Positions 17,892 to 25,914 of a stretch of 64,000 nt of DNA are shown piece by piece. A program made the translations under genes and the position numbers. Source of the stretch: Streptomyces carminius (GTDB taxonomy: Bacteria > Actinomycetota > Actinomycetes > Streptomycetales > Streptomycetaceae). Where the stretch lies: NCBI RefSeq assembly GCF_002794255.1, contig NZ_PGGW01000060.1:124001-188000 (forward strand), read 5' to 3'. Position 1 is the stretch's first letter. Each line of letters starts with the position of its first letter. The notes below the pieces were generated by a model. That model had not been told where the DNA came from. It was given only the letters and a program-made list of their open reading frames with translations, and searched no databases.

Positions 17892-18073
17892 ACAACGTTG
17901 ACATGGGTGCGGCTTCCTGGACTCGGGCACTGATCGGCGCACTTCAGGCACGGTCGACCAGGCGAAGCTGTGACCAGGATCATTCTCCCGTCCTCGGGAC
18001 CCGGCGCCACAACAAGGTTTCCGCAATGTTTCCGGAACCATTGACAGCTTGACGGAGACAGGTCAAAACTGTC

Positions 18074-18107
18074 GGCGTCGGCAGGCCCGCAACCCCCTGC
18101 CGACGCC
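18074..18107. other. Stem-loop upstream of the xylanase gene
   Basis: Perfect 12-bp inverted repeat (18074-18085 with 18096-18107), 10-nt loop. It lies 180 bp before the xylanase start and about 30 bp after a TTGACA hexamer (18041-18046). It could lie in the leader mRNA or terminate transcription arriving from upstream. Confidence 0.45.
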
Positions 18108-18285
18108 CAGGTCACGGGACATGGCCTGGGCTTCCGGTCGTCGGCCGTGACGACCGTTTCACCCCCACCGTCGTTGTACGGCATCGGTGTGCGGCGGCCT
18201 TCCCACTCCGGCCGCCGAGAGCCCCGCCGTGCCGTACACGTTGCCCGGCAGCACTGCCGGCCCTCAGGAAAGAGGAGGCACGCAC

Positions 18286-19344
18286 GTGAACGACGCACAC
18301 CCCCACCGGAAGAGACAGGCACCGGGCCGTACCGGACTGCTGTCGAGAAGCCGCCGGTTCGGCCGTCTCAAGCTGTTCGTCAGCAGCATCTGCGCCGTAC
18401 TGGCCGCGGCCCTGGCGTTCTCGCCCGGCACCGCCCACGCCCAGACCGTCACCTCGAACCAGACCGGCAACCACGGCGGGTACTTCTTCTCGTTCTGGAC
18501 CGACGCCCCCGGAACGGTCTCCGCGACCATGGGGAACGGCGGCAACTACAGCACCTCGTGGAGCAACACCGGCAACTTCGTCATCGGCAAGGGCTGGAGC
18601 ACCGGCGGACGCCGCACCGTCACCTACTCGGGAAGCTTCAACCCGTCCGGCAACGCGTACCTGACGCTCTACGGCTGGTCCAGGAACCCGCTCGTCGAGT
18701 ACTACATCGTCGACAACTGGGGCACCTACCGGCCCACCGGAACCTTCAAGGGCACGGTCACCACCGACGGCGGCACGTACGACATCTACGAGACGACGCG
18801 GGTCAACGCCCCCTCCATCGAGGGCGACAGCTCGACCTTCAAGCAGTTCTGGAGCGTGCGGCAGCAGAAGCGGACCGGCGGCACCATCACCACCGGCAAC
18901 CACTTCGACGCCTGGGCCCGCCACGGCATGAACCTGGGTTCCCACGACTACATGATCATGGCGACCGAGGGCTACCAGAGCAGTGGCAGCTCCAACATCA
19001 CGCTGGGCTCCTCCGGCGGTGGCGGCGGAACCGGCGGCGGTGGCACCGGTGGCGGCGGAACCGGCGGTGGCGGTGGTGGCGGCTGCTCCGCAACCCTGTC
19101 CGCGGGCGACAAGTGGAACGACCGGTACAACCTCAACGTCTCGGTCTCCGGATCCAGCAACTGGACCGTGACGATGAACGTGCCGTCCCCCGCCACGATC
19201 ACCTCCACCTGGAACGTCACCGCCACCTGGCCGAGCAGCCAGGTGATGACCGCCAGACCCAACGGCAACGGCAACAACTTCGGTGTCACCATCCAGCACA
19301 ACGGCAACTGGACCTGGCCGACGGTGTCCTGTAGCGCCGGCTAG
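18286..19344 (+). CDS. xlnB: Secreted GH11 endo-1,4-beta-xylanase with C-terminal CBM2
   Basis: 352 residues. A long signal peptide (cleavage expected after AHA, residue 52) contains SRSRRFGRL, which could be a Tat signal. The GH11 jelly-roll domain (about 53-245) shows the nucleophile E138 in LVEYYIV and the acid/base E228 in MATEGYQSSG. A Gly/Thr linker (about 248-266) follows, then a short CBM2 xylan-binding module (C267 to C349, likely disulfide) with NDRYNLNVSVSGSSNWTVT and NGNWTWPTVSC. The layout matches Streptomyces lividans XlnB. The GTG at 18286 has AGGAGG 7 nt upstream. It stands alone between a gene-free region and a strong terminator, so it is probably monocistronic and xylan-responsive. 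Confidence 0.96.
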   Translation: MNDAHPHRKRQAPGRTGLLSRSRRFGRLKLFVSSICAVLAAALAFSPGTAHAQTVTSNQTGNHGGYFFSFWTDAPGTVSATMGNGGNYSTSWSNTGNFVIGKGWSTGGRRTVTYSGSFNPSGNAYLTLYGWSRNPLVEYYIVDNWGTYRPTGTFKGTVTTDGGTYDIYETTRVNAPSIEGDSSTFKQFWSVRQQKRTGGTITTGNHFDAWARHGMNLGSHDYMIMATEGYQSSGSSNITLGSSGGGGGTGGGGTGGGGTGGGGGGGCSATLSAGDKWNDRYNLNVSVSGSSNWTVTMNVPSPATITSTWNVTATWPSSQVMTARPNGNGNNFGVTIQHNGNWTWPTVSCSAG

Positions 19345-19391
19345 CTCCCGCGACACCTGACGCACCGCGCTTGAAGCACCGCATCACACCC

Positions 19392-19423
19392 GTGGCGCGG
19401 CGGCCTCCCGGCCGCCGCGCCAC
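19392..19423. terminator. Terminator after the xylanase gene
   Basis: Perfect 14-bp inverted repeat (19392-19405 with 19410-19423), TCCC loop, 47 bp after the xylanase stop codon. Confidence 0.8.
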
Positions 19424-19435
19424 AGCGCCGTCCGG

Positions 19436-19474
19436 CCGGACCGGACCGGACGGGACCGGACGGGACCGGACCCG
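19436..19474. repeat. Short tandem repeat of a CCGGACGGGA-like unit
   Basis: About four imperfect copies of a 5-10-bp CCGGA/CGGGA unit between the xylanase terminator and the MmyB-type gene. It is probably simple-sequence expansion. It lies just upstream of a gene start and could vary in length between strains. Confidence 0.6.
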
Positions 19475-19498
19475 GCACGCGCTCACTAGCATGGCCGG

Positions 19499-20446
19499 GT
19501 GGGCACATCGAGGCTTCCCGCCGAGGCGCGGCAGCGGCGCAGATCCGAGTTGCGCGAGTTCCTGCGGTCGCGGCGGGCCCGGCTGACTCCTGCGGACGTG
19601 GGTATGCCGGACAGCGGGAACCGCCGTACACCGGGGCTGCGCCGGGAGGAGGTGGCGGTACTCGCCGGGGTCGGGGTGTCCTGGTACACCTGGCTCGAGC
19701 AGGGGCGTGACATCAACGTGTCCGACGGTGTCCTGGACTCCGTCGCGCGCGTGCTGCGGCTCGGCCCGGCCGAGCGCGAGCACCTGTACCTCCTCGCCGG
19801 TCTCAACCCCCCGCCACCGGCGCCGTCCCGGCGGCACGTCCCGGACGAGCTGCGGCGGCTGATCGACGGCTGGCTGCCGCGGCCCGCGTACGTCATGGAC
19901 CGGCACTGGAACACCGTGGTGCTCAACCGCGCCGCGCGGCTGGCGTTCCAGTGCACCGAGATCGACCACAACTGCCTGGTCAGCTTCTTCACCAACGCCC
20001 GCTACCGCGCCGTGCTCAAGCACTGGCGGAACGCGGCACGGGAGATCGCCGGCCAGTTCCGGGCGGACGCCGCCCGCTACCCGGAGGACCCCGAGTTCAG
20101 CCGGCTGGCCTCCGACCTGTGCGCCGTCAGCCCCGACTTCGCCGAGCTGTGGGCGGAGCTCCCCGTGGGCGGTTCCACCCACGGCACCAAGGCGCTGGAG
20201 CTCCCCGGGCTGGGGGCACTGACCTTCGAGTACACGGCGCTGCCCCTGCCCGAACTGCCCGGCCACCGCCTGCTGCTGCACACCCCCGCTCCCGGGACGG
20301 GGACGGGGACCCGGCTGGCGGAGTTGCTGGCGGCGCCGGAACCCCCGGCCCTCCGGACCCCCGAGGACCCGAAGGTGGTGGTGCCGGACCCAGGTTCGGC
20401 CGACACTGCCGGACCCACCCCCGCCGCCCGACGATCGTCTGCATGA
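19499..20446 (+). CDS. XRE-family regulator with MmyB-like ligand-binding domain
   Basis: 315 residues. The N-terminal helix-turn-helix (about 30-100: RRTPGLRREEVAVLAGVGVSWYTWLEQGR) is the hallmark of this large actinomycete family. The rest (PAYVMDRHWNTVVLNRAARLAF..) is the PAS-like MmyB domain thought to bind a fatty acid or other small ligand. The GTG at 19499 has no ribosome site, and a TAGCAT -10-like hexamer lies just 5' of it, so the mRNA may be leaderless. Its stop overlaps the next gene's ATG (ATGA). These regulators usually control the adjacent dehydrogenase, as is likely here. Confidence 0.9.
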   Translation: MGTSRLPAEARQRRRSELREFLRSRRARLTPADVGMPDSGNRRTPGLRREEVAVLAGVGVSWYTWLEQGRDINVSDGVLDSVARVLRLGPAEREHLYLLAGLNPPPPAPSRRHVPDELRRLIDGWLPRPAYVMDRHWNTVVLNRAARLAFQCTEIDHNCLVSFFTNARYRAVLKHWRNAAREIAGQFRADAARYPEDPEFSRLASDLCAVSPDFAELWAELPVGGSTHGTKALELPGLGALTFEYTALPLPELPGHRLLLHTPAPGTGTGTRLAELLAAPEPPALRTPEDPKVVVPDPGSADTAGPTPAARRSSA

Positions 20447-21210
20447 AGCGATTCACCGGCAGGACTGTTCTGATCACCGGCGGCACCAGCGGCATCGGGT
20501 TCTCGACCGCGCGCAGGTTCCTCGACGAGGACGCGTACGTCGTCATCACCGGCCGCGACCAGGCCCGTCTGGACTCGGCCGTCACCCGTCTGGGCGCCGG
20601 CCCGGGCCGGGTCCTCGCCGTCCGTGCGGACGCCGCCGTCCCGTCCGACCTCGACCTGCTCATGCGGCGGGCCGGGGACTGGCGCGGCACCTTCGACGTG
20701 GTCTTCGCCAACGCGGGCGTGGCGGTCTTCAAGCCGGGCGACGCGATGACCGAGGCCGACTTCGACCACACCGTCGACACCAACTTCAAGGGGGTGTTCT
20801 TCACCGTCACCAAGGCCCTGCCGCTGATGCGGGAAGGCGGCGCCGTCGTCCTCAACGCCTCCTGGACCCTCCACCGCGGCCTCTCCGTCGCCCCGGTCTA
20901 CGCCGCCGGCAAGGCCGCCGTGCACAACCTCGCCCGTACGCTCGGAGCCGACCTCGCGCCGCGCGGCATCCGCGTCAACTCCGTCAGCCCCGGCTACATC
21001 GACACCGAGATGTACCGGAGCGTCATCACCGACCCCGGCGCGGAGGCCCGCATCACGGCCGAGGTGCCGCTCGGCTCGCTCGGCCACCCGGACGACGTCG
21101 CCGCGGCCGTCGCCTTCCTGGCCTCGGACGACGCGTCGTACATCACCGGGCAGGACCTCGTCGTCGACGGCGGGCTCGTGGCGGCGGCGCCCGCGGGGCT
21201 GCGGGGCTGA
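20443..21210 (+). CDS. Short-chain dehydrogenase/reductase (classical SDR)
   Basis: 255 residues, the classical SDR length. Visible: cofactor motif TGGTSGIG (about 12-19), FANAG, catalytic S140, Y153 and K157 (VYAAGK), and the PG..DTEM segment. GRDQ after the second strand suggests NADPH preference, which is inferred. It is translationally coupled to the MmyB-type regulator, a very common pairing in Streptomyces in which the regulator represses the oxidoreductase. The substrate is unknown. No closely related pathway genes are nearby. Confidence 0.93.
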   Translation: MKRFTGRTVLITGGTSGIGFSTARRFLDEDAYVVITGRDQARLDSAVTRLGAGPGRVLAVRADAAVPSDLDLLMRRAGDWRGTFDVVFANAGVAVFKPGDAMTEADFDHTVDTNFKGVFFTVTKALPLMREGGAVVLNASWTLHRGLSVAPVYAAGKAAVHNLARTLGADLAPRGIRVNSVSPGYIDTEMYRSVITDPGAEARITAEVPLGSLGHPDDVAAAVAFLASDDASYITGQDLVVDGGLVAAAPAGLRG

Positions 21211-21415
21211 CACGCCGGGCGGGCGGGGACCGCTCCCCGCCCGCGTACCCGCCGGCACGCACACCCGTGGCAAAGCCGCGCACGTCCCCGACCACCGTGT
21301 GGCCGGCGGCCATGCCCCGGACCGGTCGTGTCGGTCGCGGGAGTTCCGCCTGCCCGGCCGTTCTCGCGCCACATCAGACGCAGGGAAGTTGACGGGCGTT
21401 GATGGTTAATCTGTG

Positions 21416-21431
21416 TGCGTCATTCGACGCA
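21416..21431. promoter_or_regulatory. Inverted repeat TGCGTC-N4-GACGCA
   Basis: A 6-bp-arm palindrome just upstream of a GGAGGG site and a GTG (21444). A further GACGCA half-site lies at 21377-21382. It is a plausible autoregulatory operator of the damaged XRE gene. Confidence 0.4.
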
Positions 21432-21454
21432 ACGGAGGGTTCCGTGACTCCGCT

Positions 21455-21608
21455 CCCCCACCTGAAGGAGGGGGGCTTCCAACCCAAAGGTTGCGGTCCA
21501 GCCCGAACCGATCCCTTTCGGGACGAACAGAAAGCACCACAAGCCACGGAAGCGATTCTCCCCCTGGCTACGCCAGGGGCAACCCCACCACCGGCTGAAG
21601 CCGGTGGT
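21455..21608 (+). mobile_element. Hairpin-rich relic resembling IS200/IS605-type ends (no transposase)
   Basis: Within 154 bp there are four compact hairpins: 21455-21474 (CCCCC-A-CCT / AGG-A-GGGGG, one mismatch), 21480-21493 (CAACC/GGTTG), 21561-21579 (CCCCTGGC/GCCAGGGG) and 21587-21608 (perfect 10-bp ACCACCGGCT/AGCCGGTGGT, loop GA). From memory, GC hairpins of this kind, above all the last, flank TnpB-type IS605 elements in Streptomyces and form part of their omega-RNA. No tnpA or tnpB frame is present. The segment lies between a likely older promoter and ribosome site and the coding region of the XRE regulator, and supplies the AGGAGA site now before its ATG. Confidence 0.5.
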
Positions 21609-21626
21609 CCCCTCGCCAGGAGACTG

Positions 21627-22802
21627 ATGGCCGACGACTTCGGCGGCAGGCTCCGCATGCTCCTCGCCGAGCGGGGCCTGGGCCTGCGGGCCGCCGCCCG
21701 TTCTCTCGGCTGCGACGCCGCCCACCTGTCCCGCGTCGCCGACGGCAGGCAGCGGCCTTCGCTGCGGCTGGCATTGGCCCTGGACGAACTCCTGGGCGCC
21801 GGAGGGCGTCTGGTCTCCTCGACGGGACCGAGGCGGTTCCCTCCCCCCGCCGGGGATTCCTCCGGAGCCGGGTCCGGGGCCGAGGCCGAGGCCGAGGCCG
21901 GGTCCGAGGCCGCGTCGGTGCGGGCCGGTTTCCTGCGTCTCCTCGACCACGCCGACCGCCACGGCGGGGACACCGTGGCGACGGCGGCCGTCCAGATCTG
22001 GCGCGACGCACGGCGCAGGCCCGGTGCCGGAGCGATCCCCGGGAAGGAGCAGCGCCCTTGTCCGGCAGCGGTGGCCGAGGCCGCCGAGAGCGCGGGGTGG
22101 CTGCTCTTCGACGCCGGCAGGTGAGAGGAGGCGCGCGGAGCCTTCCTGGAGTCCCACCTGCTGGCCCGGCTGGCGGGGGACCGGCCGATGCAGTGGTTCG
22201 CCCTGGACATGCTCGCCATGCTGGCCGTGGACTCGGCCCGGCCGGACGAGGCCCTGCGTATCGCGGACGAGTTGCTGTCCCGGTCCCGCGTACCGCCGCG
22301 CGTCGCGCTGCTGGCCCGGATGCGGCGCGGCCGTGCCCTGGCCGCGATGGGGGACGGCCGACGGGCTCTGGCCAGTCTCGGCGCCGCGCGGAGCGGTCTC
22401 CTGGAGTCGGTCGGCCCCCGTGATCCGGCCTGGACGTGGTGGGCCGACGAACGCGAGGTGACGGGCCACCTGGGGCAGGCCCTCATCGACCTGGGCGACC
22501 CCGGGAAGGCGGTCCCCCACCTCCGGTACGCCCACGCCAGGGCACTGGACCAGCAGTCCGGCGAGGAGGGCCGGAGCGCCATGCACTACCGCGTGGAACT
22601 GCTGCGCGGGTGTACGGCCGTCCGCGCCTGGGCCGAGGTCGAGGAAGAACTCCAGGCGCTCTCCCCGCTGCTGGGCACCATCGGCTCGGGGCGGAACCGC
22701 CGTATGCTGCGGGGCGCGCTGCGTTCCCTCGCCCGGACCTCCGGCGTCCCCTCCCGGATCTCCGCCCTCGCGGCGGAGACGGCCCGCGCCGCGGCGGGGT
22801 AG
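21627..22802 (+). pseudogene. XRE/TPR-type regulator interrupted by an in-frame TGA
   Basis: One continuous frame encodes an N-terminal HTH (MADDFGGRLRMLLAERGLGLRAAARSLGCD..) followed by a TPR-like helical domain (DEALRIADELLSRSR.., DPGKAVPHLRYAHARAL). It is broken by a TGA at 22122-22124 in the motif LLFDAGR-stop-EEAR, where relatives would carry Arg or His. The downstream half stays open in the same frame to 22802, so a single-base change (for example CGA to TGA) explains it. Starts: ATG 21627 with AGGAGA, or GTG 21444 with GGAGGG, reading through the hairpin relic. Either the gene is inactivated, or a short HTH protein and a separate TPR fragment (next ATG 22188) are made. A methyltransferase gene follows. 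Confidence 0.75.
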
Positions 22803-22935
22803 CGGCCGTCCCGCAGATCGTCCGGTACACGACCATCGGTGACGCCGGCTCCCGCCCTACCCTGCTGCCGGGGGCCGCTCCCGTGACCGGGGAGCGAGCG
22901 CCCGTGACCAGCGACCGAACGGGAGGGGAGCCGTT

Positions 22936-23760
22936 GTGACGGACACCATGGACACCACGAACGCCGGGGCCGCCGGGGATGACGTGCTGTCCCGCGTCGA
23001 CGCGACCGTGCCGCACTCGGCCCGGATCTGGAACTACTGGCTGGGCGGCAAGGACAACTACGAGGTCGACCGGATCGAGGGCGACCGCTACCGGGAGACG
23101 TTCCCCGGCATCGTGGACATGGCCCGCTCCTCGCGCGGCTTCCTCGTCCGGGCCGTGACGCACCTGGCCGGCGAGGTGGGCGTCCGGCAGTTCCTGGACA
23201 TCGGCACCGGGCTGCCCACCTCGGACAACACCCATGAGGTCGCCCAGCGCGCCGCGCCCGGCGCCCGGATCGTCTACGTCGACAACGACCCGCTCGTCCT
23301 GGCGCACGCCCGCGCCCTGCTCACCTCCACCCCCGAGGGCGCCACCGACTACGTGGACGCCGATCTGCGCGACACCGGCCGCGTCCTGGCCGAGGCCGCC
23401 CGCACCCTGGACCTCGGCAAGCCGGTCGCGCTGATGCTGATGGGCATTCTCGGCCACATCGGCGACTACGACGAGGCGCGGTCGATCGTGCGGCGGCTGC
23501 TGGACCCCCTGCCGTCCGGCAGCCACCTGGTGCTCTACGACGGCACCGACACCGACGAGGCGCTGGCCGCGGCCCAGCGGCACTACGACGAGGGCGGCTC
23601 GCTGCCGTACCGGCTGCGCGCCCCGGAGCGGATCGCCGGCTTCTTCGACGGTCTGGAGCTGCTGGCGCCCGGCGTGGTGTCCACCTCCCGCTGGCGGCCG
23701 GGGACCGGCGGGGTGCCGGACGAGGTGAAGACCTTCGGCGGGGTGGGGCGCAAGCCGTAG
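22936..23760 (+). CDS. SAM-dependent methyltransferase, DUF574 family
   Basis: 274 residues. Shows the family signature HSARIWNYWLGGKDNYEVDR near the N-terminus and SAM motif I FLDIGTGLPTSDNTHEVAQ (about 76-94), with YVDNDP as the acidic motif. DUF574 (Methyltransf_19) proteins occur in many copies in Streptomyces, typically beside XRE regulators with TPR domains, as here. The natural substrate is unknown. The GTG at 22936 has a GGGAGGGGAG purine-rich site; an in-frame ATG 12 bp later is an alternative. The gene is convergent with the S9 peptidase gene, with only 33 bp between them. Confidence 0.92.
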   Translation: MTDTMDTTNAGAAGDDVLSRVDATVPHSARIWNYWLGGKDNYEVDRIEGDRYRETFPGIVDMARSSRGFLVRAVTHLAGEVGVRQFLDIGTGLPTSDNTHEVAQRAAPGARIVYVDNDPLVLAHARALLTSTPEGATDYVDADLRDTGRVLAEAARTLDLGKPVALMLMGILGHIGDYDEARSIVRRLLDPLPSGSHLVLYDGTDTDEALAAAQRHYDEGGSLPYRLRAPERIAGFFDGLELLAPGVVSTSRWRPGTGGVPDEVKTFGGVGRKP

Positions 23761-23793
23761 GCCGCAGCGGCGGGGAGGCGGGGAGACGGCCGG

Positions 23794-25914
23794 TCAGCCG
23801 GGCGACAGGTGGCGTTCCAGCCAGTCGGCCGTCAACCGCCGGAACAGACGGCGGTTCTCGGCGCGCAGGAACTCGTGCCCCTCGTCGCGCAGGGTCAGCA
23901 GCTCGGCGGGCACTCCGCGCTCCCGGGCCGCCCGGACGAACCGTTCGGACTCGCCGGGGGGCACATTGGTGTCGTGCTCGCCGTGGACGGCGAGCACCGG
24001 CGCCCGCAGCGCGTCGATCCGGCTCATCGGCGACAGGGCGCGCAGCAGTTCGCGGTCCCGCTCGGGATGGCCGTACTTGTGGACGGCCGACTGGGCGATC
24101 CACGGCTCGGTGCCCGCGAAGAAGGCCGCGAAGTCGGACATGCCGCACACCGCGACGCCGGTGCGGAACAGGTCCGGGTGCCGCACCAGGGCGGCCATCG
24201 TCAGATAGCCGCCGTAGGAGCGGCCCATGACGGCCAGCCGGGACAGGTCGGCGGGGCCCTCCGCCACGGCGTGCGCGGCGCAGTCGGCGACGTCGTCGAT
24301 GGCGGCGAACCGCCCCGCGCCCAGGTCGGCGTCGGTGAAGGTGCGGCCGTGCCCGGCGGAGCCGCGCACGTCGGGGGCGAAGACGTCCAGGCCGCGGCCG
24401 AGGATCTCGTGGTAGAGCGGGTTGAACACCGGCCGCTCCTGCTCCTCCGGACCGCCGTGCAGATGGATCACACAGGGCGCCGGCTCGGTGGGAGCGCGGC
24501 CCGGCGCCCGGTAGTACCAGCCCTGCAGCGGCAGGCCGTCACGGGCCACCGGCCGCAGCGGCACGGGTTTCACGGGCGGGCGGGGCGGCGGTACGGCGTC
24601 CTCGTCGCGGGAGGACCAGGCGGTGCGCAGCGGGGAGCCGTCCCGCGGCAGCCACCACACGCCCGGGCGGCGTCGCGATCCGGACAGGGCCAGCAGCCAG
24701 CCGCCGGGACCGGCCGGGGCGATCCGGGTGACCACCTCGTGCGGCAGCGGTACGGGGCGGGACGGCCCGGCGGCGGGCGCGGGGACAGCGGCGGGGGCGG
24801 TTCCGGGGGCGGGTACGGCCCCGGACAGCGGCACGGTCTCCAGTTCGCTCGCGCCGCGCACGTTCCAGGCGAGCTGGGCGGTGCGCCGGTCGCGGCCGAG
24901 GGCGAGATGCTCCAGTTCGCACTCCGCGCGCCCGGCCGCGACGGTCGTGCCCACCGGCGCCCCGTCCGCGTCCAGTGCGACGGCGAGCAGGGCGGCGTAC
25001 TCGCGGCCGTTGTCGCTGCGCAGCCACACCGTGCGGCCGCCCGGACCGAAGCCGCCGATCCACGGGTCGCCGTCGGCGACCGGGAGGACGCAGGTGGTGC
25101 GCAGATCGGTCTGCCGCACCACCAGGGCCTCGCGCCGGCCGCGCGGGCCGCGCCGCAGCAGCGCCAGCCGTCCGTCGTCGTCGAGGTCGCAGACCCGCAG
25201 GGTCGCGGCGCCGTACTCGACGGCCAGCAGGGCGGGGGCCGAGCCGCCCTCGGGGTCGACGAGGTAGGCGGCCAGTTCACCGTCGGGACCGCCCAGCAGT
25301 ACGGCGCGTCCGTCGCGGCCGGTCCAGCCGGGCGGACGGGAGGCTCCGGCGGGGCCGGTCCCGTCGGGCGGGGCGGCCGGGGAGTCCGGCGGGGCGGCGA
25401 CGGTGACGGCCAGCGCGGTGCCGTCGGGCCGCCAGCGGCCCAGATACGCGGAGCTGCCGGGTTCGGCGCCCGCGAGGATCCGGCGTCCGCCGCCGTCGGG
25501 GCGTACGCACAGCACCCGGGTGTGCTCGCCGCCGCCGGGCGCGGTGGTGTAGGCGATCCAGCGGCCGTCGGGCGACCAGGAGACCTCCTTGACGGGGTCG
25601 GGATCGGAGTCGAGCAGCCGCGCCTCCCCCTCTCCGGCGAGGGCGTCGGCCGGGCCGGTCCACAGTTGCGGTACGCCGCCGCGGTCGCAGACGAAGGCGG
25701 CCCGGTCGCCGCCGGGGTCCGCCGAGGGGTACCAGCAGCCGTGCGCGGTCAGCCGGTCCGGGACGCCGCGCGGCCCGGCGGCGTCGGGCAGCGGTACGGG
25801 TTCCGGGGCGGGCACCGCGGTGCGGGGCGCGTGCGTGTCCGCGTCCGCGTCCGGGCCGTACGGGCCGCGCACCCCCGGGTGGCCGGTCAGCGTATTCCGT
25901 GTGTCTGCAGCCAT
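23794..25914 (-). CDS. S9 family serine peptidase (prolyl oligopeptidase/acylaminoacyl-peptidase type)
   Basis: 706 residues. The N-terminal two-thirds show beta-propeller-like WSPDGRW and WRPDGTA repeats. The C-terminal alpha/beta-hydrolase domain has the triad S566 (GRSYGGY), D648 (HGEHDTN) and H680 (DEGHEF). No signal peptide, so it is cytoplasmic. It cleaves small peptides or N-acyl amino acids; the exact specificity is not visible. The ATG at 25914 has GGAG 4 nt upstream and overlaps the 3' end of the amidotransferase gene by 28 bp, so the two are translationally coupled. This suggests it processes the amidotransferase product or a related peptide. Confidence 0.9.
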   Translation of the reverse strand: MAADTRNTLTGHPGVRGPYGPDADADTHAPRTAVPAPEPVPLPDAAGPRGVPDRLTAHGCWYPSADPGGDRAAFVCDRGGVPQLWTGPADALAGEGEARLLDSDPDPVKEVSWSPDGRWIAYTTAPGGGEHTRVLCVRPDGGGRRILAGAEPGSSAYLGRWRPDGTALAVTVAAPPDSPAAPPDGTGPAGASRPPGWTGRDGRAVLLGGPDGELAAYLVDPEGGSAPALLAVEYGAATLRVCDLDDDGRLALLRRGPRGRREALVVRQTDLRTTCVLPVADGDPWIGGFGPGGRTVWLRSDNGREYAALLAVALDADGAPVGTTVAAGRAECELEHLALGRDRRTAQLAWNVRGASELETVPLSGAVPAPGTAPAAVPAPAAGPSRPVPLPHEVVTRIAPAGPGGWLLALSGSRRRPGVWWLPRDGSPLRTAWSSRDEDAVPPPRPPVKPVPLRPVARDGLPLQGWYYRAPGRAPTEPAPCVIHLHGGPEEQERPVFNPLYHEILGRGLDVFAPDVRGSAGHGRTFTDADLGAGRFAAIDDVADCAAHAVAEGPADLSRLAVMGRSYGGYLTMAALVRHPDLFRTGVAVCGMSDFAAFFAGTEPWIAQSAVHKYGHPERDRELLRALSPMSRIDALRAPVLAVHGEHDTNVPPGESERFVRAARERGVPAELLTLRDEGHEFLRAENRRLFRRLTADWLERHLSPG

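Larger units (their letters stand above)
17005..18285. other. 1.28-kb gene-free region
   Basis: No frame here has convincing coding character or a recognisable product. The left 450 bp are notably AT-richer than the window, as is the start of the adjacent LuxR gene. The right part should hold xylanase control elements. Short frames on either strand (for example 17233-17673 minus) lack a good start and resemble nothing known to me. It may be decayed coding sequence at the edge of the biosynthetic cluster. Confidence 0.5.

Noticed and set aside
18041..18069. TTGACA with a -10 box as the xylanase promoter
   Set aside because: The hexamer 17 bp downstream (CAAAAC) is a poor -10 match; recorded only as a possible -35-like sequence.
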